17,993 bases of DNA from an uncultured Lachnospiraceae bacterium (GCA_937877165.1 CALEFO010000102.1:1-17993); one strand, 5' to 3'. Counted from the stretch's first letter, positions 1 through 8,569 are shown. The notes: generated from the letters alone by a model not told the origin. Made by a program: numbers and translations.

Positions 1-333
1 CTCCTCTGAATCTACCGGTTTAAGAAGATATCCGTCACACTGCAGCTTTATAGCCTCCTGCGCATACTGAAATTCCGAATAGCCACTGATAAACAGAACC
101 CGTGCCCGATTTTTGTACTCGCGAAGATGCGCAATCAGCTCAAGGCCGCTCATTCCCGGCATCCGGATATCCGAAATAATCAAATCCGGATGAAGCTGAT
201 GAATTCGTCTCAGCGCAAGATCACTGTTATCCGCTGTTCCACAGACAACATATCCCAGTGCATTCCAATCCACGCTCTCCTGAATTTCAATAAGATTCCA
301 TGGTTCGTCATCAATCAGCAGAACCTTATACAT
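1..333 (-). CDS. YesN-like response regulator, receiver domain (partial, runs off left edge)
   Basis: This is the first 111 residues of a response regulator; the rest lies beyond the window start. A complete CheY-like receiver is visible: acidic pair D8-D9 in LLIDDEP, phospho-acceptor D55 in IISDIRMPGMSG, S83 in LFISGYSEF, and K105 in YLLKPV. The SGYSEFQYAQEAI segment is characteristic of the YesN group, whose members usually carry a C-terminal AraC-type DNA-binding domain, but that domain is not visible here. The start ATG at 333 follows GAGGAAGAGA and overlaps the upstream kinase stop by 8 nt, so the two genes are translationally coupled. The partner kinase would phosphorylate D55. By family, targets are often nearby carbohydrate-uptake genes, which cannot be checked here. 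Confidence 0.93.
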   Translation of the reverse strand, partial: MYKVLLIDDEPWNLIEIQESVDWNALGYVVCGTADNSDLALRRIHQLHPDLIISDIRMPGMSGLELIAHLREYKNRARVLFISGYSEFQYAQEAIKLQCDGYLLKPVDSEE

Positions 334-2062
334 TCTCTTCCTCTCTTTCTATCGGGAAGACAATGGTTATCCTTGTCCCCTTACCTTTTGTACTCAAAAT
401 ACCAAGATCAACGCTCTCCGGATAATACAAAAGCAATCTACGATAAACATTCAAAATTCCGATCCCAGATGCTGCATCCGTTCTGCTCTCCCCTCTTCGG
501 ATCTCCTCCAGTCTGCTCCGGACATCTTTCAGCACATCCTCCGCCATTCCAACTCCGTCATCGCTGATCTCAATGTGCAGCATATTGTCATCTGCCCAGA
601 TTTCAGTCACAGTCCTCCCGCCTTCCGCTCTTGGCTCCAATCCATGCTGAACAGCATTCTCAACAAGCGGCTGCAGAATCATTTTGGGCATCTTCGCCAG
701 TATGGCGTCCTCCAGGGCAAAAGCTTCAATCTGTATTCTCTGATTAAAACGATAACGAATGATGCATGCGTATTCCTGCAGATTCCGAATGGCCTCCCGG
801 ACCGTAACCATGTCCTTCCCTTTGACATTATATCGATACAGCTTCGACAACGACTGTGTCACCTCTGCAATTTCCCTTTCTCCATGATACAACGCCATTC
901 CATGGATACACGATAGAGTATTGTAAAGAAAATGTGGATTAATCTGGCTTTTGTAGGCAAGAATTTCCGTTTCCTTTTTTGCATATTTCAGTTCCAGATT
1001 CTTCTGCTTTTCCTCCAGCATCTTCGCGTTCAACTCGTCGATATCGTCCAGCATATGATTCATTCGCACCGCCAGTTCACTGATTTCATAACGCCCGATC
1101 ACCTGAATTCGTTCATTTGTGTTCTGTCTGAAATGAATCATAAAGTTGATTTGCCTTACCAACGGCCGGAAAATCTGACGGTAAATCAGAAACAACACTG
1201 TAGCCAGAATTGCAGATAAAACAAGATAGGACACCATCACAATCGTATTTACCATCGATGTACTGTGTAGCAGGCTGCTGTAGGGTGTCGTACTTACCAG
1301 CGTCCATTCCATCTGACTGTTGCGATAATGCATATTAAGATGATCTTCCTCATCCCCACCAACGATCTTCTCCCAAAGTCCAGGCTCCCATTGTCCGCTT
1401 TTGACAATTACCTTTCCGTTCCGATCTACAATTGCAGCAGCACTCTGTTCATTAATCAATATGCCGTCAACAATTTCCTGAATCTCATCTGTCTGCATCG
1501 TCAGAAGGATGGTTCCCGAAAGTCCTCCATTTCTTACACCATTTTTCATAAACATCGGGACAGACACCTGAAAAAAATCCCCCATTGCAGCATCACCTGC
1601 AGTATTTTCGATTTTTCCGGAATAATTGTAACGTTTGGTGAGCGGAAAATCTGTCTTGCCAATGAATGTTTTCCCAGAAGCAAACGTAATCTCTCCGTTC
1701 TGATCACAGAGCATGACATTGACCATAGAGGGCATCATCGTCATATAATCCGTAACAAGTTCTTTGACCGTCTGATCGTACTGCCAACGTTCGCCAAAGT
1801 TGTCCGCATCGATGTAGGAAACAATCGTACCGTCATTGGACAGAAGCACAGACAGCCGGTCAATACTCTTTTCATATGAATCCAGATTCTGTCGTCCCTG
1901 CCAGAAAAGACGTCCTGCCGTTTCCACAGAAGCCTTTTTCACCTGCACCTGCAGCAGCAAGGTAATAACTGCATAGGAGCTCAAAAGCAGCACCATAGCT
2001 GCCAGCGTCAGCAGCAAAAACACTCTCATCATTCCACTGCTCTTCGATTTATACGAAGTCAT
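326..2062 (-). CDS. YesM-like membrane sensor histidine kinase
   Basis: This 578-residue protein senses an extracellular signal and phosphorylates the adjacent response regulator. The order is: first membrane segment about residues 12-37, an extracytoplasmic dCache-like sensor about 40-265, second membrane segment about 271-294, a HAMP-like linker about 295-350, then a His_kinase domain with H377 in QINPHFLYNTL. The ATPase region shows an N box (LVENAVQHGL, N469), G1 (DDGVGM, 501-506) and G2 (GIGILN, 533-538). The start ATG has AGGGG seven bases upstream. The 82-bp gap after recJ holds a possible -10 (TGATAAT on the minus strand, plus coordinates 2084-2090) without a convincing -35. The ligand cannot be read from the sequence; family members commonly control oligosaccharide uptake. 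Confidence 0.93.
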   Translation of the reverse strand: MTSYKSKSSGMMRVFLLLTLAAMVLLLSSYAVITLLLQVQVKKASVETAGRLFWQGRQNLDSYEKSIDRLSVLLSNDGTIVSYIDADNFGERWQYDQTVKELVTDYMTMMPSMVNVMLCDQNGEITFASGKTFIGKTDFPLTKRYNYSGKIENTAGDAAMGDFFQVSVPMFMKNGVRNGGLSGTILLTMQTDEIQEIVDGILINEQSAAAIVDRNGKVIVKSGQWEPGLWEKIVGGDEEDHLNMHYRNSQMEWTLVSTTPYSSLLHSTSMVNTIVMVSYLVLSAILATVLFLIYRQIFRPLVRQINFMIHFRQNTNERIQVIGRYEISELAVRMNHMLDDIDELNAKMLEEKQKNLELKYAKKETEILAYKSQINPHFLYNTLSCIHGMALYHGEREIAEVTQSLSKLYRYNVKGKDMVTVREAIRNLQEYACIIRYRFNQRIQIEAFALEDAILAKMPKMILQPLVENAVQHGLEPRAEGGRTVTEIWADDNMLHIEISDDGVGMAEDVLKDVRSRLEEIRRGESRTDAASGIGILNVYRRLLLYYPESVDLGILSTKGKGTRITIVFPIEREEENV

Positions 2063-2144
2063 TTCCTGCCCCTCTTCGAATGAATTATCATTTGCTTACC
2101 AAAAGATAAATACTGTTTTTAGAAAAGCGCTCATGAAAATTCCA

Positions 2145-3935
2145 TCATCCGCAGCATTTGACATCCTTGATCACGAACTGCAGACTCTCCCGCCCCTTCC
2201 AGGCATTGATTTTCGGTTCGTACGCCACATGGCAGCGGGCGGTACCGTCCCGGAGAGCCCCCGGTAGCCGGTCTTCCGTCGTGAACCAGACGAAGTCATA
2301 GTGACGTCCCTCCGCATCGGTTCCATCCATCCGGATGACATTCCGGTTCTTCCCAAATACCGCTGTTTTCCGAAGGAGGAGGCTGCGCACGGCAAACAGG
2401 GGTCTCGGGTTTTCCGTTCCGCAGGGCTCAAGAAGCGCCAGCTCTTTTGCAAGCGCAAGGTCCACACAGGCAGGCGGAAGCTCCATGTCGATATGAAGCA
2501 CCTCCGAGAAATCCTCCTCCGAAAGCGTGCAGCCATCATTCAGCTGTCGGTCCAGAAGCTCCAGATTTTCTTCCGGAATGGAGAGTCCCGCTGCCATTTT
2601 GTGTCCCCCGAATTTGAGAAACAGATCCCGGCAGCGGTTCATCTCTTCATACATGTCGTAGGCCTCCACAGAGCGCCCGGATCCCTTCAGAACACCTTCC
2701 TCCTCTGCCTTCGTCAGGACAAAGGACGGTCTGTGATAGCGCTCCTTCAGTCTCCCTGCAATAATTCCGGCAAGCGATTCATGGCAGTCATCCAGCCGAA
2801 CCAGCAGGACTCTTCGCTCCTCCATGCTCCGGCCTGCCGCGGTTTCCTCCTCAATTTTCCGAATGGCCTCTTCCAGGCCCTGCTCGGTCATGCTCTTGCG
2901 GCTGTCATTCAGCTGCTTCAGGTCTCTTGCAAGAATCATCGCGCGGCTCTCATTTCTTTCTTTGAAAAGAGATAGGGCACGCTCTGCACTATCAAGGCGC
3001 CCGGACGCGTTGAGGCAGGGTCCCAGAATAAAGCCCGCGTGATATACGGTAAGTGGCTCTGTCCCAAGACCCGCCGCCGTCATCAGGCAGCGGATGCCAA
3101 TGTTATCCGTATGGGAAAGCTCCCGAAGGCCCTCCCTGACAAGAATCCGGTTCTCGTCCAGAAGTGGCATCACGTCACAGACCGTTGCCAGAGCAGCAAA
3201 GCCAAGGAGCTCCCTTGCCACCTTCACGTTCTCAGGCTCCTGCACCGACTTGGGCAGCGTCAGATCCGGTTTGCCAAGGAGAATCACAGCCAGCTTGAAA
3301 GTCACCTCAGCACCGCAGATTTTCGGAAATCTTGCCTTCGGCTCTCCGGTATTCTGATCCGGAATCCACGGCTCCGCAATCACATCCGCCGGAGGGAAAA
3401 GGTAATGCTTTTCCCCGTTTTCCTCTTCAAAGGGGATTTCATGATGATCCGTCACGATTACCGTAAGCCCGGCATCCTTCGCCTTCTGCAGGGGACCTGC
3501 CGCCGCGATGCCGTTGTCACAGGTGATGATCGTATCCACGCCGTCCTCGATCGCTTCTTCCACCAGCCGGTCATTGATGCCGTAGCCGTCACGGATTCTC
3601 TCCGGAATCGCCGTACTCACATCTCCACCAAGGAAGGAAATCATTCGCCACAGAATATAGGTGGAGCAGATTCCGTCCACATCATAGTCACCAATCACGC
3701 GAATTTTCACACCGCCGACAATCTTCCGCTTCAGAACAAAAGCGGCGTCCTTCAGGCCCGGGAGCTTCTCCGGTTCATCCAGGTCCGCCAATGTTCCCTG
3801 CAGATACCGCCGAATTTCTTCTCTGCCTTCCACGTCTCGGTTCCGGATGACTCGGGCTGTCACCGGCGAGATGTGAAATTCCTGCGAAATCGCGCGGAAA
3901 TCTGCTTTTTTGGCATATATCATCCATTTCGACAT
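2145..3935 (-). CDS. recJ: Single-stranded-DNA-specific exonuclease RecJ
   Basis: RecJ degrades single-stranded DNA 5' to 3' in recombination and mismatch or base-excision repair. The 596-residue protein has the DHH phosphoesterase motifs in order: IGDYDVDG (about 81-88), CDNG (about 139-142), VTDHHE (about 161-166) and CDVMP (about 252-256). The DHHA1 half follows, with LNASGRLDSA (about 308-317), a CHESLAGIIAGRL segment (about 383-395) and FGGHKMAAG (about 441-449). The last 130 or so residues form the OB-fold seen in RecJ. All metal-binding Asp and His residues expected for activity are present. The ATG at 3935 has GGAG eight bases upstream. The length is at the short end for Firmicutes RecJ, with no long C-terminal extension. 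The gene lies 115 bp downstream of secDF on the same strand, and no strong promoter of its own is visible. Confidence 0.95.
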   Translation of the reverse strand: MSKWMIYAKKADFRAISQEFHISPVTARVIRNRDVEGREEIRRYLQGTLADLDEPEKLPGLKDAAFVLKRKIVGGVKIRVIGDYDVDGICSTYILWRMISFLGGDVSTAIPERIRDGYGINDRLVEEAIEDGVDTIITCDNGIAAAGPLQKAKDAGLTVIVTDHHEIPFEEENGEKHYLFPPADVIAEPWIPDQNTGEPKARFPKICGAEVTFKLAVILLGKPDLTLPKSVQEPENVKVARELLGFAALATVCDVMPLLDENRILVREGLRELSHTDNIGIRCLMTAAGLGTEPLTVYHAGFILGPCLNASGRLDSAERALSLFKERNESRAMILARDLKQLNDSRKSMTEQGLEEAIRKIEEETAAGRSMEERRVLLVRLDDCHESLAGIIAGRLKERYHRPSFVLTKAEEEGVLKGSGRSVEAYDMYEEMNRCRDLFLKFGGHKMAAGLSIPEENLELLDRQLNDGCTLSEEDFSEVLHIDMELPPACVDLALAKELALLEPCGTENPRPLFAVRSLLLRKTAVFGKNRNVIRMDGTDAEGRHYDFVWFTTEDRLPGALRDGTARCHVAYEPKINAWKGRESLQFVIKDVKCCG

Positions 3936-3972
3936 TGTGATGTCTCCATTGCTCCTTAAAGATCAATACGGT

Positions 3973-4017
3973 AAAAGGTCAAAGCCCGTTCCGTCACCGA
4001 ATGGACTTTGACCTTTT
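3973..4017 (-). terminator. Inverted repeat after secDF, candidate terminator or attenuator
   Basis: A perfect 12-bp inverted repeat (AAAAGGTCAAAG at 3973-3984 and CTTTGACCTTTT at 4006-4017) encloses a 21-nt loop, 34 bp past the secDF stop and 38 bp before the recJ start. On the minus strand the 3' arm ends in TTTT, so the U-tract is short and part of the stem. It could stop transcription after secDF or let a fraction read through into recJ. The same arm arrangement would work on the other strand. Confidence 0.6.
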
Positions 4018-4050
4018 CGTTTTGTCAATATGTTTCCAGCTGAGCTATCC

Positions 4051-6390
4051 TCAGATAACTGTCTTGGCGCGGACATCCTTCTCGTGCTGAGCCTTACGTT
4101 CTGCCTTGTCTGCTGCCTTCTTCTGGCGTGCATACCTGCCGCTGTCGTCATGCTTGGGCGGGAACTTCCTGCGCAGCAGCAGCCAGAACGAAGAGCTGAG
4201 GCATACGGAGGAATAGCAGCCTGCAATGATACCTGCCATGATCGGCAGTGCGAACTCGCGGATGGAGGACACGCCGAAAATGTACAGCGTAAAGACCATG
4301 AAGAACGTTGTCAATGAAGTGAACAGTGAACGGGTCAGCGTATCCGTCACCGCACGGTTTGTAAGCTCCTGCAGATCGGTGTCCTTCTTTTTCTTCTCCA
4401 GTCTCTCGCGGACACGATCGAAAATAACGATGGTCGCGTTGATAGAGTAGCCGACGATGGTCAGCATGCAGGCAACGAAGGTGGTTCCAACGCTGATGCG
4501 CAGGACCGCGTAAACCGTAAGCACAACCAGAACGTCGTGTGCCAGCGCCAGAATGGCCGCCGCACCAAGCCGCATATCCTTAAACCGGAACCAGATGTAG
4601 ATCAGCATCAGGATCAGAGCCACAACCACAGCTGCAACCGTATCACGCTGCATTTCAGACGATACCGTGGAGCTGATGGTTTCCGCCTGAATGGAGCTCT
4701 CCTCCACGCCGAAATCCGTCATCAGGAGATTGTCCAGCTCCTGACGCTCCTCGACATTCAGAGTTCTTGTCTTGAAAATAACCTGATTGCCACCGGCAAC
4801 CTTCTGTACCTGAACATTCGGATCTCCGGTCACCTTCTCGAAATCCGGAACAATCTTGTCATTGATATCCTGCAGCGAATAGTCCTCATGGAAGGTTACG
4901 CTGGTGGAGGTCCCTCCGATAAAGTCAAGGCTGTAATTGAGTGCCTTTTCTCCCTTTACCTTATGAACTCCCATTGCCACAAAGCCGCACAGAATCACGC
5001 AGGCAGAAATCGCAAAGAATACCTTTTTCTTCTGTGCAATCTTCAGCGTCTTCATCTCTCTGCCAACGCCGTACCACTTCTTGTCTCTTGCAAACAGGGT
5101 GTAGAACGCCTTCATGTACCACTTCGTGATAAACAGAGCGGTGAACATGGAGAGAAGAATACCGATTGCCAGGGTCTGTGCAAAGCCCTTGACAGAGCCG
5201 GTGCCCAGAATATACAGCACAACTGCTGCGATCAATGTTGTCACGTTTCCGTCGATGATGGCGGAGAGCGCCTTGCTGTAACCGTTATCAATGGCGGTCT
5301 TGACGGACTTGTTCTCGCGGAGCTCCTCACGGATTCTCGCAAAAACAATGACGTTCGCATCCACGGCCATGCCGATGGAAAGCAGAATACCCGCAATGCC
5401 GGGGAGCGTAAGCGTCACCTCAAAGCCGACCAAGATAATACACTCCAGTCCAATATAGGTAAGAAGCGCAAGGCTTGCTGCGAAGCCGGGCAGCCGGTAC
5501 ACCGCGATCATAAAAATAATGACCAGAAGCAGGCCGATCATGCCCGCGAACAAAGACGTGTCAATGGCATCCTGTCCCAGCTGTGCGCCGACCACGTTGG
5601 AGCGGATCTCCTCCAGCTCGACGGAAAGACCGCCGATCCGGATCGTCGAAGCAAGGTTTCTGGCATCCTCGATCGTCTTCTCTCCGGTGATGACCGCCTG
5701 CCCATTGGTGATAGCCGCCTGCACCGTGGGAACGCTGATGAACTCACCGTCGTAGTAGATGGCGATGGACTCGCCCTTCTCATAGGCACGGGTCGTCGCA
5801 TCCGCAAATTTCTTCTTGCCCTCGTCCGTGAACGTAAGGGAAACTACGATCTGCTGGTTGTTCATGTTGTCGCTCTGATAGCCGCCCTGGGCATCTGCGA
5901 CATCCGTTCCTTCCAGAACCACATCGCCGTCCGCGATCAGCGTATCCAGATCCTTGTCCAGCTTATATCCGCCGCTTGTGTAATCGTACTCATAGTTTGC
6001 ATTGCCGTTGTCATCGGTCTGACGGATAAAATAGAGGGATCCGGGGCGTCCCAGCTCCTCCAGAATCTGATTGGCATCAGACACGCCGGGGATCTCGATG
6101 TTGATCCGGTCCGTCCCCTCGCGGTAAACCTGTGCCTCCGTGCTGTACTGCTGGACTCTCTGCTGCAGCTTGTAGACTGTGTCGTCCATATCCTCATCAG
6201 AGGGAGCCTCGTCTCCCGCTGCCTGATAGGTGATGCTGACACCGCCCGCCAGGTCCAGGCCAAGCTTAATGTCAGAAGCGGAACCGGTCCCCCAGCTGTC
6301 CACGCCGAAGACAGCCAGATACAACAGGCTGACCATGACAGCAACCAGGACGATCAGTCCTGCAAGTGCTTTTCCCTTGCTCTTCTTCAT
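4051..6390 (-). CDS. secDF: Fused SecD-SecF protein translocase subunit
   Basis: SecDF is the proton-driven accessory of the SecYEG translocon that helps pull secreted proteins across the membrane. It is a single 779-residue fusion, as in Bacillus. The SecD half has TM1 about 8-29, the LGLDLAGG motif (43-50), a large extracytoplasmic P1 domain, and six-helix membrane part with GMAVDANVIVFARIREE (340-356, D344). The SecF half starts near 450, with NYSLDFIGGT (485-494), a P4 domain, then GYSINATIVIFDR (647-659) and TLTRSLFTSLTT (R687). The tail about 750-779 is charged. The usual NDT of the SecF relay helix reads N651-A652-T653 here. I chose ATG 6390 because GGAGGAA precedes it and the SecD N-terminus follows at once; the frame is open 40 codons further upstream, but that stretch crosses the promoter. 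No yajC is adjacent. Confidence 0.95.
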   Translation of the reverse strand: MKKSKGKALAGLIVLVAVMVSLLYLAVFGVDSWGTGSASDIKLGLDLAGGVSITYQAAGDEAPSDEDMDDTVYKLQQRVQQYSTEAQVYREGTDRINIEIPGVSDANQILEELGRPGSLYFIRQTDDNGNANYEYDYTSGGYKLDKDLDTLIADGDVVLEGTDVADAQGGYQSDNMNNQQIVVSLTFTDEGKKKFADATTRAYEKGESIAIYYDGEFISVPTVQAAITNGQAVITGEKTIEDARNLASTIRIGGLSVELEEIRSNVVGAQLGQDAIDTSLFAGMIGLLLVIIFMIAVYRLPGFAASLALLTYIGLECIILVGFEVTLTLPGIAGILLSIGMAVDANVIVFARIREELRENKSVKTAIDNGYSKALSAIIDGNVTTLIAAVVLYILGTGSVKGFAQTLAIGILLSMFTALFITKWYMKAFYTLFARDKKWYGVGREMKTLKIAQKKKVFFAISACVILCGFVAMGVHKVKGEKALNYSLDFIGGTSTSVTFHEDYSLQDINDKIVPDFEKVTGDPNVQVQKVAGGNQVIFKTRTLNVEERQELDNLLMTDFGVEESSIQAETISSTVSSEMQRDTVAAVVVALILMLIYIWFRFKDMRLGAAAILALAHDVLVVLTVYAVLRISVGTTFVACMLTIVGYSINATIVIFDRVRERLEKKKKDTDLQELTNRAVTDTLTRSLFTSLTTFFMVFTLYIFGVSSIREFALPIMAGIIAGCYSSVCLSSSFWLLLRRKFPPKHDDSGRYARQKKAADKAERKAQHEKDVRAKTVI

Positions 6391-6418
6391 ACTGTAAACT
6401 TTCCTCCATCCTATAGTA

Positions 6419-6433
6419 GGGCATAAAATGCCC
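6419..6433 (-). other. Small hairpin in the secDF 5' leader
   Basis: GGGCAT and ATGCCC flank a 3-nt loop, giving a perfect 6-bp stem. It begins within about 10 nt of the transcription start predicted from the promoter at 6446-6473 and ends about 20 nt before the secDF Shine-Dalgarno. A hairpin in this place could stabilise the mRNA 5' end or serve as a protein site; no specific role can be assigned. Confidence 0.45.
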
Positions 6434-6445
6434 CTTAACCGTGCT

Positions 6446-6473
6446 ATTATACCATATCCTGTGCCCTTGTAAA
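6446..6473 (-). promoter_or_regulatory. Sigma-A-type extended -10 promoter for secDF
   Basis: On the minus strand there is a perfect -10 (TATAAT, plus coordinates 6446-6451) with the extended TGG just before it, and a -35 TTTACA (6468-6473) matching the consensus at five of six bases with a 16-nt spacer. Transcription would start near 6439, giving a leader of about 50 nt before secDF. It sits in the 167-bp divergent region shared with the plus-strand CNNM gene. The rest of that region, about 6490-6545, is very AT-rich and probably holds the plus-strand promoter (a TATAAA at 6529-6534 is possible but lacks a good -35). Confidence 0.75.
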
Positions 6474-6557
6474 ACTGCTCTGTACACGGTAGAATGCGAA
6501 CAGATTTCATAATATTATTTCATATATCTATAAAATATTTTTTTGAGAAAGGACTCT

Positions 6558-7868
6558 ATGCACCAAGCCGATTTGATTCAACTGATTGTTCTGATTGTTC
6601 TGATCATCCTGTCCGGTTATTTTTCCTCCTCGGAGACGGCGCTGAACAGCGTCAACCGGATCACGCTGAAATCCATGGCGGATGGCGGTGATAAGCGCGC
6701 CGCTCTGACGCTGAAGATCCTGAATGACTACAGCAAGATGCTCTCCGCGATTCTGATCGGCAACAACGTCGTCAATCTGTCTGCCTCCGCACTTGCGACA
6801 TCCCTGATCATCCGCCTGTTCGGAGAAGGCATGGTCTCCGTGGGAACTGCCGTCCTGACGATTCTCATCATCCTTTTCGGCGAGATCACGCCGAAAAATG
6901 CCGCAAAAACCAACGCACTCCAGATTTCCATGAAAAACGCGCCGGTCATTCAGTTTCTCATGGTGGTCCTGACGCCCGTCATTTTCGTGGTGGATCACCT
7001 CTCCTTCTGGCTCATGAAGCTCACCGGAACGGACCCCAACGCCAAGCAGAAGCTCACCGAATCCGAGCTGAAGACCTACGTGGAGGTCGGTCAGGAGGAC
7101 GGTGCCATTGAGGGACGCGAGAAAAAGATCATCTACAATGTCTTCGATTTCGGCGACGCAGTTGCCAAGGACATCATGGTTCCCAGAATTGACATGTCCT
7201 GCGTTCCGGATGACGCCAGCTACAGCGATGTCATGGCCGTGTTCCGAATGGAGATGTTCACCCGCATTCCGGTCTATGAGAAGGACAATCCCGACAAAAT
7301 CATCGGTCATCTCAACATCAAGGATTTCGTCGGCCTTTCGGACCCGTCCCGCTTCCACCTGCGCAGAATGCTTCACTCTTCTTATTTTACCTATGAGTAT
7401 AAGAAGACCGCGGACCTTCTCAAGGAGATGCAGCAGCACTCCTTCGGCGTTGCCTTTGTCCTCGACGAATACGGCAACACCGTCGGTATGATCACGCTGG
7501 AGGATCTCGTGGAGGAGATCGTCGGCGACATCCGCGACGAATATGACGAGGACGAGAAGAGCCTTCTTCGCAAATACGACGATAAAACCTACCTTGCAGA
7601 CGGCTCCATGAAGCTGATCGACCTGAACGACGCGCTCGGCTGTGACTTCTCCTCGGAGGATTACGACTCCATCGGCGGCCTCATCATTGAGAAGCTGGAA
7701 CGCATCCCTCAGGATGGCGAGTCCGTCACGCTGGACGACGGAACCATTCTTCAGGCCAAGGGAATCCGGCGCAACCGCATCATGAAGGTTCTCATCCGCT
7801 TCCGCGAAATTCCGGGTGCCGAAAAAGAAAACAAAGAGAACTCCGGCAGCAAAGAAGAAAACGGATGA
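6558..7868 (+). CDS. CNNM/DUF21 membrane protein with CBS pair and CorC/HlyC domain
   Basis: This 436-residue protein belongs to the CNNM/CorC family, formerly labelled hemolysin C-like, whose members are linked to Mg2+ or Co2+ efflux and ion homeostasis. The N-terminal DUF21/CNNM membrane domain (about 1-160) has GYFSSSETAL (20-29), GNNVVN (68-73) and FGEITPK (107-113). A cytoplasmic pair of CBS domains (about 205-328, with MVPRIDM and VLDEYGNTVGMITLEDLVEE) probably binds ATP. A CorC_HlyC domain follows at about 345-418, then a Glu/Lys/Asn-rich tail. ATG 6558 is preceded by AAAGGA at good spacing; an in-frame TTG five codons upstream is less likely. Its stop overlaps the next gene's start as ATGA. 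The transported ion cannot be told from the sequence. Confidence 0.93.
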   Translation: MHQADLIQLIVLIVLIILSGYFSSSETALNSVNRITLKSMADGGDKRAALTLKILNDYSKMLSAILIGNNVVNLSASALATSLIIRLFGEGMVSVGTAVLTILIILFGEITPKNAAKTNALQISMKNAPVIQFLMVVLTPVIFVVDHLSFWLMKLTGTDPNAKQKLTESELKTYVEVGQEDGAIEGREKKIIYNVFDFGDAVAKDIMVPRIDMSCVPDDASYSDVMAVFRMEMFTRIPVYEKDNPDKIIGHLNIKDFVGLSDPSRFHLRRMLHSSYFTYEYKKTADLLKEMQQHSFGVAFVLDEYGNTVGMITLEDLVEEIVGDIRDEYDEDEKSLLRKYDDKTYLADGSMKLIDLNDALGCDFSSEDYDSIGGLIIEKLERIPQDGESVTLDDGTILQAKGIRRNRIMKVLIRFREIPGAEKENKENSGSKEENG

Positions 7869-8419
7869 AAACCTATCTTCAGAATTATCATTCGATGCAG
7901 CTTCCCGGTGAGAGCGGAAAGGATACGGTTCACCGCCTCCAGCCTCTTCTTCTTCAGAAGGCGTGGACAGACCTTTTCCCCGAAAGCCGTCCGGGTCCTT
8001 CGGATTTCGTGCAGGTGCGAACCGTTTCCGGAAAGCCGTATCTTCCCGCACACCCCGGTTTCCACTACAATTTCTCCGACTCCGGAGAGTACCTTGTCCT
8101 CGCAGTCTCGCCGGATCGGGAAATCGGCATCGACCTTCAGAAGATCACGCCGGTCCGCACCGGTCCTCTGCACCTTGCAGAGCGTTTCTTCCACCCGGAC
8201 GACGTCCAACTGCTCCGAAAGGAAGAGGATCCACAGCAGCAGCTCTTTCTCTTCTTTCGCATCTGGACCGTCAAGGAGGCCTTTGTCAAATGCACCGGTG
8301 CGGGACTTTCCGGCGGCATGAGCCGTTTCCCCGCTGACTTTAACACCTGCCGGATTAAGGATAAAACCTTCACGGAACTAACGCCGCCCACGGGGTATTT
8401 CCTTACCGTTGTGGAATAG
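7865..8419 (+). CDS. Sfp-type 4'-phosphopantetheinyl transferase superfamily protein
   Basis: The 184-residue protein would transfer 4'-phosphopantetheine from CoA to a serine of a carrier protein. Visible family motifs are GKPYLP (56-61), FHYNFSDSG (66-74), IGIDLQK (87-93) and WTVKEAFVKCTGAGL (134-148), with K137, E138 and K142 in the WxxKEA signature. The usual GIDIE acidic pair is D90 but Q92 here, so one Mg2+ ligand is replaced by Gln. Other PPTases tolerate a change at this position, so activity is plausible. The protein is shorter than Sfp (about 224 residues). It is translationally coupled to the CNNM gene by a 4-nt overlap. No polyketide, peptide synthetase or acyl-carrier gene is in view, so its carrier substrate is unknown. 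Confidence 0.9.
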   Translation: MKTYLQNYHSMQLPGESGKDTVHRLQPLLLQKAWTDLFPESRPGPSDFVQVRTVSGKPYLPAHPGFHYNFSDSGEYLVLAVSPDREIGIDLQKITPVRTGPLHLAERFFHPDDVQLLRKEEDPQQQLFLFFRIWTVKEAFVKCTGAGLSGGMSRFPADFNTCRIKDKTFTELTPPTGYFLTVVE

Positions 8420-8488
8420 GCTGGTATCCTTTCTCTTCCCTTTGCGGCTTGCCGGATTGCGTCAGTGAATGCCCACCGCTTGAATCGA

Positions 8489-8534
8489 AGAAAAGCCATG
8501 AGACAGACCTCTCCCGTCCGCTCATGGCTTTTCT
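8489..8534. terminator. Bidirectional terminator between the PPTase gene and aspS
   Basis: A perfect 14-bp inverted repeat (AGAAAAGCCATGAG at 8489-8502, CTCATGGCTTTTCT at 8521-8534) has an 18-nt loop and T-rich sequence after each arm. It sits between two converging genes, 69 bp after the PPTase stop and 35 bp after the aspS stop, so it can end transcription from both sides. The remaining bases of the 150-bp gap (8420-8488) show nothing notable. Confidence 0.85.
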
Positions 8535-8569
8535 CGTCTTCTTTAGTTTTATTTCCGTGACATCCGGCT

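Noticed and set aside
4537..6426. A 629-codon open frame on the plus strand opposite secDF
   Set aside because: It is antisense to a clear SecDF, has no family resemblance and a Gln/His/Arg-rich composition typical of the reverse strand of a GC-biased gene.
6391..6510. Longer secDF start adding 40 residues
   Set aside because: The added stretch contains the -10 and -35 elements and is not SecD-like; ATG 6390 has GGAGGAA upstream.
6528..8051. A 507-codon open frame on the minus strand opposite the CNNM gene
   Set aside because: The plus-strand protein has all CNNM, CBS and CorC motifs; the antisense product has none and would run into the PPTase gene.
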